Below, piece after piece: positions 53,801 to 63,308 of a DNA stretch of 64,000 bases; position 1 is the first letter of the stretch; each line of letters begins with the position of its first letter. A model generated the notes under the pieces. That model searched no databases, was not told where the DNA came from, and saw nothing but the letters and a program-made list of their open reading frames with translations. Location: assembly GCF_006715565.1 (NCBI RefSeq), contig NZ_VFNL01000001.1, forward strand, positions 2,170,001 to 2,234,000, in the 5' to 3' direction. The DNA is from Microbacterium sp. SLBN-154. Its GTDB lineage: Bacteria > Actinomycetota > Actinomycetes > Actinomycetales > Microbacteriaceae. The position numbers were made by a program, and so were the translations under genes.

Positions 53801-55194
53801 CTTTCATCGGCACCGTGACTCCCGACACGGCGACGATGGTCGACCCCTCCGGTATCGCCGACATCGAGTTCGGCGACCAGCTGGAGGCCGCCAACCGCGT
53901 GGCTGACGAACTGGCCGACACCGTCGACCCCGATGTCATCGTGCTGCTGACCCACTCGGGCGCGGCGACCGCTGACTGCGCGCAGCTCGCCGCCGACGCC
54001 GACGGGTTCGGCGACCTGGCAACCGGTGCCTCGCCCCTCATTGATGCGATCGTCTCGGCCCACACGCACCAGACGTATGCGTGCGAGGTTCCGGTGGACG
54101 GCACCGACCGTACTCGTCCGGTCATCCAGGCCTCGGAGTACGGCAAGGCCATGGGCCAGCTCTCGCTGAGCTACGACACCGAGGCCGATGAGCTGATCTC
54201 GATCGAGGGGACGACCTTCCCGCTGAAGGACGCCTTCCCCGCCGATGAGGAGATCGCCGCTCAGGTCGCCGGCTATGTCGCGACCGCCGACGAGCTCGGG
54301 TCCGCCCCGATCGGCTCCATCACCGGTGACATCCTGCGTGGTGGTACGCCTCCGGGTGCCGACCGCGGCGTGGAGTCGTCGATGGGCAACTGGGTCGCCG
54401 ACGTCTACCTCTGGGCCACCAGCGAGAACCCTGCGTTCGGCGGCACGCCGGCGCAGATCGCGCTGATGAACCCGGGTGGTCTGCGTGCCGATCTGCTGGT
54501 CGGCGAGGACGGAGTCGTCACCTACAAGGAGGCGGCCGATGTCCAGCCGTTCGCGAACACACTGGTCACGGTGACCCTCACCGGTGCGCAGCTGGAGGAG
54601 ATCCTGACGCAGCAGTGGAAGGCGACGGGGGATCGTCCGAAGCTGCACCTCGGCGTGTCGGAGGGCTTCAGCTACGAGTATGTCGAAGGCGAGCCGCCGG
54701 CAGGTCAGACGGTCGCCCGATCGGGGACCATCGTCTCGATGAGCTATCAGGGCGAGCCGATCGAGCCGACCGACACCTTCACGGTCGTCACGAACTCCTT
54801 CCTCGCGAACGGCGGCGACGGGTTCCCGACGTTCACCGAGGGGACCGACCGGACCGACACGGGCCAAATCGACCTGGATGCCACCCTGGCCTACTTCCAG
54901 GCGCTGGAGACGGTCGACCCGGCACCGCTCGGCCGCGCGATCCTGGCGACCGATGTGCCGACCGAGCCGGGCGAGCCCGGCACTCCGGGTCAGCCGGGTC
55001 AGCCGGGTCAGCCCGGCACTCCCGGTCAGCCCGGTACTCCGGGTCAGTCCGGCACGGGAGACCAGGCGGGCGATCCGCTCGCCGTGACCGGTGCACAGCT
55101 GCCGCTCGGTGTCGCGCTCGGTGGCGCGCTGCTCCTGGTCGCCGGCGGGATGTTCATCGCCCTGCGCCGACGGACTCTGCCCGTCGAGCAGTGA
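50806..55194 (+). CDS. Cell-wall-anchored lamin-tail / ExeM-NucH nuclease / 5'-nucleotidase fusion
   Basis: A 1462-residue secreted protein. A signal peptide ends at ALPAQA (42-44). Next come a lamin-tail domain (about 50-165), a PEPTPD linker (about 225-245), an OB-like segment (from about 246), and an ExeM/NucH endonuclease-exonuclease-phosphatase domain (about 510-840, with SVASFNVLNYF, LMEIENSA and SSDHDPV). A calcineurin-like 5'-nucleotidase follows (about 848-1100: NDFHGR, GNHEFDRG, THSG, HTH) with its C-terminal domain, then a collagen-like GxP linker (about 1389-1420), LAVTG at 1425-1429 and a membrane helix with RRR. It would degrade extracellular DNA to nucleosides and phosphate. 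The GTG at 50806 has AGGAG upstream. Confidence 0.92.
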   Translation: MTVTSGAPSPIPRRSRWRARTLGAGLLSGALALSGAGFALPAQAAVSIDATVLINEVYGGGGNGGAVFNRDFVELVNTGDTAVDLGSWSVQYASTTGTSWQVTPLTGMTIQPGGKLLVGQATGSNTTFPGFEADVEGGISMSGTGGKVALVSSAEALSGGTNVAAVDQVVDYLGWGSATDAAGTPAPATTNGTSVSRDAESSHTAINSADFTAGTPTPEGAAGAVDPEPTPDPEPTPDPEPTGPTTVTIAEIQGTGASTPLNGQTVVTEGVVTAHYPTGGLAGFVIQTPGTGTAAGTASDAVFVYAPSTVGQVAEGQTVRVTGLATEFNGLTQVDIRTGSVEVIADGAPVTPLVTGWPADDTGREALESMLIQPDGAFTVTDTYGTNQYGEVPLAFGDGPLVQPTEVALPGSPEAAAVTVENAARRVVLDDGASTNFLSAANAGLTPPYVSLTEPVVVGASVTFTAPVIVDYRNNAFKLNPTAPLTGDGTGEGDGVEFEDVRTAAPEEVGGDVSVASFNVLNYFTTLGTDSASCTAFQSPDGSELNNVRGGCDQRGAWDAADFARQQAKIVSAINALDASVVGLMEIENSAALGEETDEALSSLVDALNSDAGTDRWDFVASSDELPDASGLDVITNAIIFQPAEVVTVGDPRALGDESGAGGAFQNAREPIGQVFAPAEGGEEFLFVVNHFKSKGSAGPWPGDVDAGDGQGASNESRVRQATALTEWVDEVQGDTESVILVGDFNSYGQEDPMQVLYEAGFADAEQGEEYSYVFQGLSGSLDHVLVNEAASGRQTGADVWNVNAGEALALEYSRFGYHGTEFHADDPYRSSDHDPVKVGLSAGAQAPVEVDILTINDFHGRLEANPSGSEAGAAVIAGAVESKKAENPNTLFVSAGDNIGASTFTSFIQQDNPTIDTLVASGLDLSVVGNHEFDRGFDDLLNRVLPRYGGNTDPDEVTEEQRLAGQDFGLGANVYAAGTTDPVLPEYALREIDGVSVAFIGTVTPDTATMVDPSGIADIEFGDQLEAANRVADELADTVDPDVIVLLTHSGAATADCAQLAADADGFGDLATGASPLIDAIVSAHTHQTYACEVPVDGTDRTRPVIQASEYGKAMGQLSLSYDTEADELISIEGTTFPLKDAFPADEEIAAQVAGYVATADELGSAPIGSITGDILRGGTPPGADRGVESSMGNWVADVYLWATSENPAFGGTPAQIALMNPGGLRADLLVGEDGVVTYKEAADVQPFANTLVTVTLTGAQLEEILTQQWKATGDRPKLHLGVSEGFSYEYVEGEPPAGQTVARSGTIVSMSYQGEPIEPTDTFTVVTNSFLANGGDGFPTFTEGTDRTDTGQIDLDATLAYFQALETVDPAPLGRAILATDVPTEPGEPGTPGQPGQPGQPGTPGQPGTPGQSGTGDQAGDPLAVTGAQLPLGVALGGALLLVAGGMFIALRRRTLPVEQ

Positions 55195-55216
55195 TCTGAC
55201 GACGCACCCTCAGAGC

Positions 55217-55247
55217 GACGGCCCTCGCCTTCCCGGCGGGGGCCGTC
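55217..55247 (+). terminator. Hairpin after the nuclease gene
   Basis: GACGGCCCTCGCC pairs with GGCGGGGGCCGTC (one G-U pair) around a short loop, 22 bp after the stop. It has no T tract. Confidence 0.65.
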
Positions 55248-55282
55248 GTCGTCGACGGCGCGCCGACCGTATCGTGGATTAC

Positions 55283-56023
55283 ATGGGGGTCCAGGTCGTG
55301 CTCGTCCACGGCATCCGTACGTCGGCCACCATGTGGCGGGCGCAGGTCGAATACCTCCGGTCTCGGGATGTGAGCGTGACCGCGGTCGACCTCCCCGGAC
55401 ACGGCACCCGCCGCGGTGAGATGTTCACGCTCGACGGCGCGTTCGAAACCATCGACCGCGCCGTCCGCGAGGCGGCTGCCCACGGGCCCGTGCTTCTCGT
55501 CGCCCACTCGATGGGCGGCCTCGTCAGCATCGACTATGTCGGACAGGAGGACGCTCCGCCGGTCGCCGGTTTCGTCGCCGCATCCTGCACCGCGATTCCG
55601 CGGGGCGTGGGCCTGGCCACGTACCGATTCCTCGCCCGACGCTTCGACTCCCTCCCAGACCGCGGCATGTGGCTGACGAACTACGTCCTGGACCGCACCC
55701 TCCCCCACGAGACCCGACCGGATTTCGGGGCGGGCGGATACGCCTTCGACGCCCAGGACGTGGCGCTGCGGAGCCTGTCGGTCCTCGATCTCCTCTCGGC
55801 TCTCGGCCGCATCGAGGTGCCGCTGTGGTTCATCAACGGTCAGTACGACCAGCTGCGGGTGAACGAGCGGCTTTTCCTGCGGATCGCCCCACACGCCGAA
55901 CTCATCGTCGTACCGCGGACCAGCCACCTCGTCACCGCGATGCGTCCGCGCGTGTTCAACGCCCTGCTCGGGGTGGCCATCGCCACGCTCGAACAGGACG
56001 GTGGAAAGGGAACCCCCGCCTGA
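55283..56023 (+). CDS. Alpha/beta hydrolase
   Basis: A 246-residue cytoplasmic hydrolase. It has the oxyanion segment [12 protein letters not shown], the nucleophile elbow [11 protein letters not shown] with serine at about 77, [15 protein letters not shown] with the acid aspartate, and a final histidine in PRTSHLVTA. The substrate cannot be told; esterase, lactonase or thioesterase are all possible. The ATG ([10 protein letters not shown]) lies 7 nt after TATCGT, close to the leaderless pattern. It precedes rpsT by 115 bp. Confidence 0.9.
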   Translation: MGVQVVLVHGIRTSATMWRAQVEYLRSRDVSVTAVDLPGHGTRRGEMFTLDGAFETIDRAVREAAAHGPVLLVAHSMGGLVSIDYVGQEDAPPVAGFVAASCTAIPRGVGLATYRFLARRFDSLPDRGMWLTNYVLDRTLPHETRPDFGAGGYAFDAQDVALRSLSVLDLLSALGRIEVPLWFINGQYDQLRVNERLFLRIAPHAELIVVPRTSHLVTAMRPRVFNALLGVAIATLEQDGGKGTPA

Positions 56024-56028
56024 CCTGG

Positions 56029-56034
56029 TAGACT
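56029..56034 (+). promoter_or_regulatory. -10 hexamer of rpsT with 100-nt leader
   Basis: TAGACT lies 105 nt before the rpsT start. The leader (about 56041-56138) includes a small stem GCGAC/GTCGC (about 56076-56097). A long leader before a ribosomal protein gene often carries autogenous control; no known motif is recognised. Confidence 0.45.
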
Positions 56035-56138
56035 CCTTGTTTGGCTTGCGTGTGGGTTCGCCCTCACGACCGCCTCGCGACGGCCCTCTCCTGTCGCCGG
56101 GCTTCTCATCCACCCTCCGAACGAAAGAACGTCGACAC

Positions 56139-56399
56139 GTGGCGAACATCAAGTCGCAGATCAAGCGCAACAAGACCAACGAGAAGGCGCGCGAGCGCAA
56201 CAAGGCCGTGAAGAGCGAGCTGCGGACCGAGATCCGCCGCACGCGTGAGGCTGTCGCCACTGGTGACAAGGCCACCGCTGAGAAGGCGCTGGCCAAGGCG
56301 ACCAAGAAGCTCGACAAGGCCGTCAGCAAGGGTGTCATCCACCAGAACCAGGCCGCGAACCGCAAGTCGGCGATCGCGAAGCAGGTCGCATCGCTCTGA
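56139..56399 (+). CDS. rpsT: Ribosomal protein S20
   Basis: An 86-residue basic helical protein of the 30S subunit. It begins [21 protein letters not shown] and ends [22 protein letters not shown], both typical. It starts GTG at 56139; GAAAGAA lies about 10 nt upstream. It is convergent with holA and separated by a bidirectional hairpin. Confidence 0.97.
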   Translation: MANIKSQIKRNKTNEKARERNKAVKSELRTEIRRTREAVATGDKATAEKALAKATKKLDKAVSKGVIHQNQAANRKSAIAKQVASL

Positions 56400-56413
56400 C
56401 GTCGTAGACATCG

Positions 56414-56443
56414 AACGGCCCGTCTCCTCGGAGGCGGGCCGTT
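56414..56443. terminator. Bidirectional hairpin between rpsT and holA
   Basis: AACGGCCCGTCTCC pairs with GGAGGCGGGCCGTT (one G-U pair), with a T-containing run after it on the plus side. It lies 15 bp after the rpsT stop and 44 bp after the holA stop on the other strand. Confidence 0.8.
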
Positions 56444-56486
56444 GGTCTGTCTGACGAGGTACGGGCTGCGGTCGTCGTCGCGGGTG

Positions 56487-57542
56487 TCAGCGGGGTGCAC
56501 CGGCGAACGGCTCGCGGGTGGCGATCACGGTGACCAGGCGCTCGAGGGCGAAGACGGGGTCACGCGAGGCGCCCTTCACCTCCGCGTCCGCTCGGGCTGC
56601 CGCTTGGATCGCCATTCCCAGTGTCGACTCCGACCACCCTGACAGGTCTCGACGTGCGCGGTCGACCTGCCAGTCCTTGAGACCGAGTCGCGCCGCCAGC
56701 GCTGACGATGGTTCGCGGTGTCCGGCGACACGCGCCATCGTGCGCAGCTTCGATGCGATCGCCGCGACGAGGGGCACCGGATCCGCCCCCGAGACGAGGG
56801 CATGGCGAAGAGCGATGAGCGCCTCGCCGTAGCGGCCGGCGATGGCAGTATCGGCGACGGTGAAGGCCGAGGTTTCGACGCGACCGCCGTAGTAGCGCAC
56901 GACGGTCTGCTCATTGATGTCGTCCGCGACATCGGAGATGAGCTGCTGGCATGCGGCCGCCAACTCGGTGAGGTCGTCGGCGAAGGCAGACACCAGCGCG
57001 CGGAGCGCGCCGGGTGCGATCCGCTTGCGCGCCTGGGTGAACTCGGCCGCGGCGAAGTCGAAACGGTCCGACTCCCGCTTGAGCGCCGGGCAGGCGATCT
57101 CGACGCCACCGCCCTGCCCCGCCCGGACGGCGTCCAGCAGCTTCTTGCCCCGCACGCTGGCGCCGGTATGGCGCAGGAGCACGGTCGCCCCGTCCTGCGG
57201 GTGTGAGAGATAAGCCAGGGCCTCGGTGAGGAATGCGTCGGAGCACTTCTCCACGCCGAGGATGCGCACCAGACGAGGCTCACCGAACAGGGAGGGCGAG
57301 GTCAGAGCCAGGAGCGACCCGGTCGCGTAGTCGTCCGCCCGGATGTCGGACACCTCGAGACTCGCGTCCTCCGCCCGCAGGTAGTCGCGGAGACCTGCGA
57401 TCGCCCGCTCGGCGCAGACCTCTTCCGGGCCCGAGACGAGGACGATCGGAGCGGGCTGCGGGTCGCGCCAGGACAGCTGCGGGATGGCGCTGCGCGGCGC
57501 CGATGAGCGGGCAGCCGAGCGAGACGAGGAGCGGGCCGGCAT
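56487..57542 (-). CDS. holA: DNA polymerase III delta subunit
   Basis: A 351-residue clamp-loader subunit that opens the beta clamp. The N-terminal region (APIVLVSGPEEVCAERAIAGLR) replaces Walker A with a degenerate loop, as is normal for delta; SLFGEPRLVRILGVEK and a C-terminal collar of helices (about 210-350) follow. The ATG at 57542 (MPARSSSRSAARS) adds a basic head of about 25 residues. It lies 10 bp after comEC on the same strand, in the common order comEA-comEC-holA. Confidence 0.93.
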   Translation of the reverse strand: MPARSSSRSAARSSAPRSAIPQLSWRDPQPAPIVLVSGPEEVCAERAIAGLRDYLRAEDASLEVSDIRADDYATGSLLALTSPSLFGEPRLVRILGVEKCSDAFLTEALAYLSHPQDGATVLLRHTGASVRGKKLLDAVRAGQGGGVEIACPALKRESDRFDFAAAEFTQARKRIAPGALRALVSAFADDLTELAAACQQLISDVADDINEQTVVRYYGGRVETSAFTVADTAIAGRYGEALIALRHALVSGADPVPLVAAIASKLRTMARVAGHREPSSALAARLGLKDWQVDRARRDLSGWSESTLGMAIQAAARADAEVKGASRDPVFALERLVTVIATREPFAGAPR

Positions 57543-57552
57543 GCGCTCCAGC

Positions 57553-59967
57553 CTAGCGATCGCCGCCGACAGTGCCCTCCGACGCCGCGCGTCCGGCGTC
57601 GCGGAAGATCCGCAGCCGATCGTCGTCGAGCCAGAGCGCCACCAGGCCGTCCTCGTCCGTTCGCGCGACGGTCGTCCCCGTCGCGGCCAGCGCATGGAGG
57701 ATGTCCTCCCGAGGATGCCCGTGGCGATTCTCCCTCCCCACCGTGATCAGAGCCGCCGCAGCATCCACGCCGTCGTAGAGAGGAACGTGCTGATCGGCGC
57801 TGCCGTGATGGGCGACCTTCACCAGGTCATAGGAATCGGCCAGCACGCCGTCGGCGACCAAGGCCCGTTGTGGCGCCGCCGAGAGATCGCCCAGAAGCAG
57901 CATGCTCGGGATCCCGGCGCCTTGGACGTCGATCACCACGCTCGTGTCGTTGCCGGGAGGGAAGGCGGGTGAGTCCTGGCGCGGCCAGAGCGTTCGCCAG
58001 CTCGCCTCGCCGAGACGACCCCCGACGCCCTGATGGACCTCCCGGACGACGGCGCCGCCGGCGACGAGGGCTGATCGCACCCGGGCGGCCGACGCCCCGT
58101 CGAGCGGACCGTGGATGACGGTGCCGACACGTCCGACGACGGCCTCCACGCCCCCGGTGTGATCGATGTCAAAATGTGTGAGCACGAGCAGATCGATGCG
58201 GTCGACGCCGACCCGATCGAGACACGCACCCAGTGCCACGGGGTCGGGCCCGGTGTCGACGAGGGCGACCTCCCCGTCTGAGCGGACGAGGATGGCATCG
58301 CCCTGACCGATGTCGCAGGCGATGACGCTCCAGGCTCCGGGAAGGGTGAGAGGCCCCGCGAGGGTGCGAAGCGCGGTCGTTCCCGAGACGATCCCGAGGA
58401 CGAGGGCGAGCGCAAGACCCGAGATGAGGCGGAGGGCTCCGACGGCTCCCCGCCGACGTGGGCGGATCGCCACGAGGACCCACACCGCACCGCCGGCGGC
58501 AGCCAGTGTCAGGAGACCACCCAACCCGCCCATCCACGGGGACTGCGACCCGGGCAGCGCAGACGCCGTCTCGGCGATGGCGGCGATCCACGCGGCGGGG
58601 ACCCAGGCGAGGGCGGTCAGGCCCGACTGAACGAGCGGGATCATCGGGGACAGACACGCCAGGAGCCCGATGATCGTGGCTACGGGTGCCGCCGGAGCGG
58701 CGAGGACGTTCGCGATGACGCCGTACAGGGGAACGGTGGGCTGGATGAGGACGAGAAGCGGGCCGCAGGCGATCTGCGCGGCGATGGGCACCGACAGGAT
58801 CAGTGCGAGCGACCCCGGGAGCGCGCGCGAGAGCCCGACCGCCAACGGCGGAGCCAGAACGAGGAGCGAGCCGGTGGCCACCGCCGAGAGGGCGAACCCG
58901 AGGGAGGTGGAGAGCCAGGGGTCCAGGGCGAGGAGTGTCACGACCGCCAGGCTCAGCACAGCCAGACCGATGCCGGAGCGACCCAGGATCACGGCGAGCA
59001 TCGCCACCGCCGCCATGACCCCGGCCCGGACCACGCTCGGCTCCGGAGTGACGAGGACGACGAAGCCGCTGAGGGCGATGAGTGACACGATCGTCCGTGC
59101 GCCGCGTCGCAGCCCCAGAGCGGCGGCCAAGACATACGCCACGCCGACGACGAGAGCGCAGTTGGCTCCCGACACAGCCGTGAGGTGCGACAGCGACGAT
59201 GCGGTCATCGCCGTCTCGAGATCTGCCGTGACCAGACGCGTATCGCCGACGGCGAGGCCGGGGATGAGTGTGCGTCCGGGATCGGGAAGCCCGTTCACGG
59301 CGGCGACGAGTCCGCTCCGCAGCTCCGACGCCACGGCGAGGAGACCCGTCGGTGGCCGCAGGATCACCGGTTGGCCGCGAGCCCGCAGGACGAGCGTGGC
59401 CCGGTCGCCGGGATAGGGCTGACTGGCGACGGCTGTCAGCCGAACTCGCGCGCCCACGTCGAGCTCCGGCAGGACGTCGCGATCAGCGTCGGCGATGACG
59501 ATGCCCACCGTGACCGTCCCCGGGCCAGGCACGGCGGGGTCACCGGTCGCCACGGAGAGGGCGACGGCGTCGAAGGCCCACTCGGAGGTACCGCGTCGTT
59601 CGACCTTGCCGGTGACGATGATCTCCGCTTCCACGCTCCGGCCGGCCGGAACCCGCTGCTGCACCTCCTGCATCGTCGGGGCGGCCAGCGCGACGCCGGT
59701 CGAGGCGACTCCTGCTGCCGCGAATCCGAGCACCACCGCCGCCAGCCACAGGCCCTTCGGCCCTCCGGTCGCACGACGCCCTTTCGAGGCGGCCCTCGCC
59801 GCGAGTGCCGCTGCGAGGGCGAGCACTGCCGCCGTCCACGCCGTCGCGGCGACCACCGCGGCCGCCTGCGGATGGAGGGTCGCCGCCGCAGCGGCGATCC
59901 ACACGATGACGGCGGCCACCGGCATCCGCCATCGCCTCATCGCCTTCCTCGTCGGCGAAGCGCTCAC
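57553..59967 (-). CDS. comEC: ComEC/Rec2 DNA-uptake channel protein
   Basis: An 804-residue membrane protein that carries single-stranded DNA across the membrane in transformation. N-terminal helices precede an OB-like extracellular domain (about 105-200), the competence membrane domain (LTAVSGANCALVVGVAYVLA at about 270, many helices up to about 520) and a C-terminal metallo-beta-lactamase-like domain (CDIGQGDAILVRSDGE, DTGPDPV, LTHFDIDHTGG, VKVAHHGSADQ). The nuclease-like metal residues look intact. The start overlaps the comEA stop by 4 nt. Confidence 0.95.
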   Translation of the reverse strand: MSASPTRKAMRRWRMPVAAVIVWIAAAAATLHPQAAAVVAATAWTAAVLALAAALAARAASKGRRATGGPKGLWLAAVVLGFAAAGVASTGVALAAPTMQEVQQRVPAGRSVEAEIIVTGKVERRGTSEWAFDAVALSVATGDPAVPGPGTVTVGIVIADADRDVLPELDVGARVRLTAVASQPYPGDRATLVLRARGQPVILRPPTGLLAVASELRSGLVAAVNGLPDPGRTLIPGLAVGDTRLVTADLETAMTASSLSHLTAVSGANCALVVGVAYVLAAALGLRRGARTIVSLIALSGFVVLVTPEPSVVRAGVMAAVAMLAVILGRSGIGLAVLSLAVVTLLALDPWLSTSLGFALSAVATGSLLVLAPPLAVGLSRALPGSLALILSVPIAAQIACGPLLVLIQPTVPLYGVIANVLAAPAAPVATIIGLLACLSPMIPLVQSGLTALAWVPAAWIAAIAETASALPGSQSPWMGGLGGLLTLAAAGGAVWVLVAIRPRRRGAVGALRLISGLALALVLGIVSGTTALRTLAGPLTLPGAWSVIACDIGQGDAILVRSDGEVALVDTGPDPVALGACLDRVGVDRIDLLVLTHFDIDHTGGVEAVVGRVGTVIHGPLDGASAARVRSALVAGGAVVREVHQGVGGRLGEASWRTLWPRQDSPAFPPGNDTSVVIDVQGAGIPSMLLLGDLSAAPQRALVADGVLADSYDLVKVAHHGSADQHVPLYDGVDAAAALITVGRENRHGHPREDILHALAATGTTVARTDEDGLVALWLDDDRLRIFRDAGRAASEGTVGGDR

Positions 59968-60620
59968 AAGACGACCAGATCGCGAAGCGACTCGACCATC
60001 TTCTCCCCGAATCCGGAGACGGCGAGGAGGTCGTCGACGCTCGTGAACGGGCCGTTCGCCTCACGCCACGCGATGATGCGCTGGGCGAGAGCAGGTCCGA
60101 TCCGGGGAAGGGTGTCCAGCGCCTCTTCGTCGGCGGTGTTGAGATTCACCTTGCCGTCGCCGGTGCCCAGAGCACCACCGGGTGCCGTACCAGGCGGCTG
60201 TTCGGGTGCGACGTCGCCGATCTCGGCGACGACCAGCTGCTCGCCGTCCGCGAGGACCCGGGCGAGATTCACGGATCGGGGCTCGGCGGTCTCGGAGAAC
60301 CCACCTGCGGCGGCCACCGCATCGAGGACCCGCGCCTGCTGGGGCAGGACGTACACACCGGGCGTCCGGACGGCTCCGGCGACGTGCACGACGAGGTCTG
60401 CGGACGACGACGAGGGCGCCGTCTCCGTCATCTCCTCCCCCGTCGCCTCTCCGCTCGTCTCGGATGCAAGGGGGATCTCGTCTACGGGGGCGAGGGCGCT
60501 GCGGAACACGCCGATGCCGACGGTGATCGCCACGGCGACGAGGACCACCACGACCGCCGCGCCGAGGCCGAGTCTGCGGGCGGTGTCGCGACCCTCCTCA
60601 CCGTCTGCCGTCACGGTCAC
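59964..60620 (-). CDS. comEA: ComEA-family DNA-binding protein
   Basis: A 218-residue membrane-anchored DNA receptor. It has one N-terminal membrane helix (about 16-40), a linker, a SLBB domain (VVHVAGAVRTPGVYVLPQQARVLDA) and a C-terminal double helix-hairpin-helix (VNLNTADEEALDTLPRIGPALAQRIIAWREANGPF). It would bind double-stranded DNA outside the cell and hand it to ComEC. Its stop overlaps the comEC start. No pilus genes are in the window. Confidence 0.95.
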   Translation of the reverse strand: MTVTADGEEGRDTARRLGLGAAVVVVLVAVAITVGIGVFRSALAPVDEIPLASETSGEATGEEMTETAPSSSSADLVVHVAGAVRTPGVYVLPQQARVLDAVAAAGGFSETAEPRSVNLARVLADGEQLVVAEIGDVAPEQPPGTAPGGALGTGDGKVNLNTADEEALDTLPRIGPALAQRIIAWREANGPFTSVDDLLAVSGFGEKMVESLRDLVVL

Positions 60621-60652
60621 ACGCTAAGCGGGCCTCGTCCGCGAGAACGGCG

Positions 60653-60684
60653 GCGGCCACGATCCGTGGAGGGATCGTGGCCGC
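60653..60684 (-). terminator. Hairpin after leuS
   Basis: GCGGCCACGATCC (60653-60665) pairs perfectly with 60672-60684 around a 6-nt loop, 32 bp after the leuS stop. It has no T tract. Confidence 0.7.
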
Positions 60685-60716
60685 GGGTCGGTGTGCAGGA
60701 GAGGTGGCTGCGCGCC

Positions 60717-63308
60717 TCAGTGCGTGCTGAAGCTCACGACCTTCGGCGGACGCACGACAGCACGGGTGATCTCCCGGCCGGCCAGCGCCCGCTGCACCTT
60801 CTCGTTCGCGCGCGCCTGGGCCTCCAGGGCGGCGGAATCGATCCGTGCCGAGACCTCCAGCGTCGCCCGCACCTTGCCATCGATCTGTACGACGGCCGTC
60901 ACCGTCTCGTCGACGAGAAGCGTCGGATCGGGATGCCGCCACGGTACGAGCCCGACGAAGGGGGCGTATCCGAGCATCTCCCACATCTCCTCGGCGGTGT
61001 GGGGAGCGAACAGATCGAGGATCATGGCCGTTGCCTCCGCCGCCTCGCGGACGGCGGGGTCGGCCGGCCCGGCGCCGGAGTCGATGACCTTGCGCGTGGC
61101 GTTGACGAGTTCCATCAGACGCGCGACGGCCACGTTGAACTTGGTGTGTTCGATCAGGCCCGGCGCGTCGGCGAGCAGGCGGTGCGTGACACGACGCAGC
61201 GCCACGTCGCCCTCCGCCCACACCACATCCGGCTCACTGGTGACGTCCTTCGCCACCCGCCAGGCGCGGGCGAGGAACTTCTGGGCGCCTGTCGTGGAGA
61301 CGTCCTCCCAGTTGATGTCATCCTCGGCGGGCCCGCTGAAGGCGATGGCGACCCGGACGACGTCGGCGCCGGGATCGCGCATGCTCGCGGCGAACTCGAC
61401 GAGGTTTCCCTTGCTCTTGGACATCTTCGATCCGCCGAGCAGCACCATCCCCTGGTTCACCAGGCTCGTGAAGGGCTCGGTGAACTCGACCAGACCCATG
61501 TCGAACAGCACCTTTGTGATGAACCGGGCGTACAGGAGGTGGAGGATGGCGTGCTCCACACCGCCGATATAGGCGTCCACCGGTGCCCAACGATCGGCCT
61601 GCTTGGGCGCGAAGGCCTGCGTGGGGTCGTTCGGCGACAGGAATCGCAGGAAGTACCACGAGCTGTCCACGAAGGTGTCCATCGTGTCCGGGTCGCGGCG
61701 CGCAGGACGGCCGGTCTCGGGATCGGTGGTGCGGATCCACTGCTCGGCGCCGCCCAACGGCGACGTGCCGCGGGGCGCCAGATCGAGCCCCTGAGCCTCC
61801 GGAAGCCGAAGGGGCAGCTCCGACTCGGGCACCGGCACGATGCGTCCGTCGTCGGTGTGGATCATGGGGATGGGCGTCCCCCAGAAGCGCTGGCGCGAGA
61901 TCAGCCAGTCCCGCAGCCGGTACGACTTCGCCGCTCGTCCCGTGCCCGCGGCCTCGAGCTCCTCGATGATGCGTGCGATGGCGGTGCGCTTGGACAGACC
62001 GTCCAGGCTCCCGGAATGGATCATCCGCCCCTCACCGGTGAGCGCGATGCCCGTTTGTGCGGGGTCGATGTCGGCCAGGCTCGGCCCCGTCTCCTCCGGC
62101 ATGATCGGCTCGCCGTCATCATCGAGTTCGATGACCGGGATCGCCCCCGTGATGGGCGCGGTCGTGTCGACGACGACCTTGATCGGCAGGTCGAACGCGC
62201 GGGCGAAGTCGAGGTCGCGCTGGTCGTGGGCGGGAACAGCCATCACCGCGCCGTGCCCGTAGTCGGCCAGCACGTAGTCGGCGGCCCAGATCGGCAGCCG
62301 CTCGCCGTTGATGGGGTTGACCGCATACCGCTCCAGGAAGACCCCTGTCTTCGGGCGCTCGGTGTTCTGACGATCGATCTCGCTCTCGCGAGCGACGGAG
62401 TCGACATAGTCCTGGAAGCGCATCCGCACCTCGGCGGATGCGCCTGCGGCGAGTTCGGCGGCGAGGTCACTGTCGGGCGCCACGACCATGAAGGTCGCCC
62501 CGTGCAGCGTGTCAGGACGCGTCGAGAAGACGGTGACCTTCTCTGCGCGACCCTCGATCTCGAAGTCGATGTCGGCTCCGACCGACCGGCCGATCCAGTT
62601 CCGCTGCATGCGGATGACCTTCTGCGGCCAGAATCCTTCGAGCTGATTCAGGTCATCGAGGAGGCGATCTGCGTAGGCGGTGATCTTGAAGTACCACTGC
62701 GTCAGCTTCTTCTTGATGACCTCTGCGCCGCAGCGCTCGCAGTGCCCGTCGACGACCTGCTCGTTGGCGAGCACGGTCTGATCGTTGGGGCACCAGTTGA
62801 CCGGGCTCTCCTTGCGATAGGCAAGGTCGCGCTCGTACAGCCGTTGGAACAGCCACTGGTTCCAGTGGTAGTACTCCGGATCGCTGGTGTGGAGGATGCG
62901 ACTCCAGTCATAGGACGAGCCGTACTCGCGGAAGCTCTTCTTGTGCTGCGCGATGTTGGCGTACGTCCACTCCCGCGGGTCGGCGCCCCGCTGGATGGCG
63001 GCGTTCTCTGCGGGCAGGCCGAAGGAGTCCCAGCCGATCGGGTTGAGCACGTTGTATCCGCGGTGCCGCCAGAAGCGCGCCACGATGTCGACGTAGGCGT
63101 AGCTCTCGGCATGCCCCATGTGCAGGTCGCCCGAGGGGTAGGGGAACATGCCGAGCACGTACTTCCGGGGCCGGGTGTCGCTCTCGTCGCCGGCGCGGAA
63201 CGGATCTGCCGACTCCCATCGCTGCTGCCACTTCTGCTGGATGGCGTAGGGGTCGTAGCCGCTGCCGTCGGAGGGCGCGGTGGTGTCGCTGGGGGAAGTC
63301 TGACTCAC
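60717..63308 (-). CDS. leuS: Leucyl-tRNA synthetase
   Basis: An 863-residue class I synthetase that charges tRNA-Leu. The HIGH-type motif is in [14 protein letters not shown], the editing domain lies at about 220-410, and KMSKS is in [17 protein letters not shown]. Zinc cysteines occur in CPNDQTVL and CERCGAE. The GTG at 63308 ([10 protein letters not shown]) is chosen by homology of the following [14 protein letters not shown]; there is no strong ribosome-binding site. A 100-bp gap to pabB shows no T-box or other clear leader. Confidence 0.97.
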   Translation of the reverse strand: MSQTSPSDTTAPSDGSGYDPYAIQQKWQQRWESADPFRAGDESDTRPRKYVLGMFPYPSGDLHMGHAESYAYVDIVARFWRHRGYNVLNPIGWDSFGLPAENAAIQRGADPREWTYANIAQHKKSFREYGSSYDWSRILHTSDPEYYHWNQWLFQRLYERDLAYRKESPVNWCPNDQTVLANEQVVDGHCERCGAEVIKKKLTQWYFKITAYADRLLDDLNQLEGFWPQKVIRMQRNWIGRSVGADIDFEIEGRAEKVTVFSTRPDTLHGATFMVVAPDSDLAAELAAGASAEVRMRFQDYVDSVARESEIDRQNTERPKTGVFLERYAVNPINGERLPIWAADYVLADYGHGAVMAVPAHDQRDLDFARAFDLPIKVVVDTTAPITGAIPVIELDDDGEPIMPEETGPSLADIDPAQTGIALTGEGRMIHSGSLDGLSKRTAIARIIEELEAAGTGRAAKSYRLRDWLISRQRFWGTPIPMIHTDDGRIVPVPESELPLRLPEAQGLDLAPRGTSPLGGAEQWIRTTDPETGRPARRDPDTMDTFVDSSWYFLRFLSPNDPTQAFAPKQADRWAPVDAYIGGVEHAILHLLYARFITKVLFDMGLVEFTEPFTSLVNQGMVLLGGSKMSKSKGNLVEFAASMRDPGADVVRVAIAFSGPAEDDINWEDVSTTGAQKFLARAWRVAKDVTSEPDVVWAEGDVALRRVTHRLLADAPGLIEHTKFNVAVARLMELVNATRKVIDSGAGPADPAVREAAEATAMILDLFAPHTAEEMWEMLGYAPFVGLVPWRHPDPTLLVDETVTAVVQIDGKVRATLEVSARIDSAALEAQARANEKVQRALAGREITRAVVRPPKVVSFSTH

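Noticed and set aside
50695..54867. A 1390-codon open frame on the minus strand opposite the surface nuclease gene
   Set aside because: It is antisense to a gene with clear signal peptide and catalytic motifs, its product is a low-complexity Arg/Val/Asp/Gly-rich sequence, and such frames are expected where third positions are nearly all G or C.
54970..55065. Tandem GGTCAGCCG-like repeats that could suggest a repeat array
   Set aside because: They are codon-level repeats of the collagen-like Pro-Gly-Gln linker inside the nuclease gene, without spacers, so they are not a CRISPR array.
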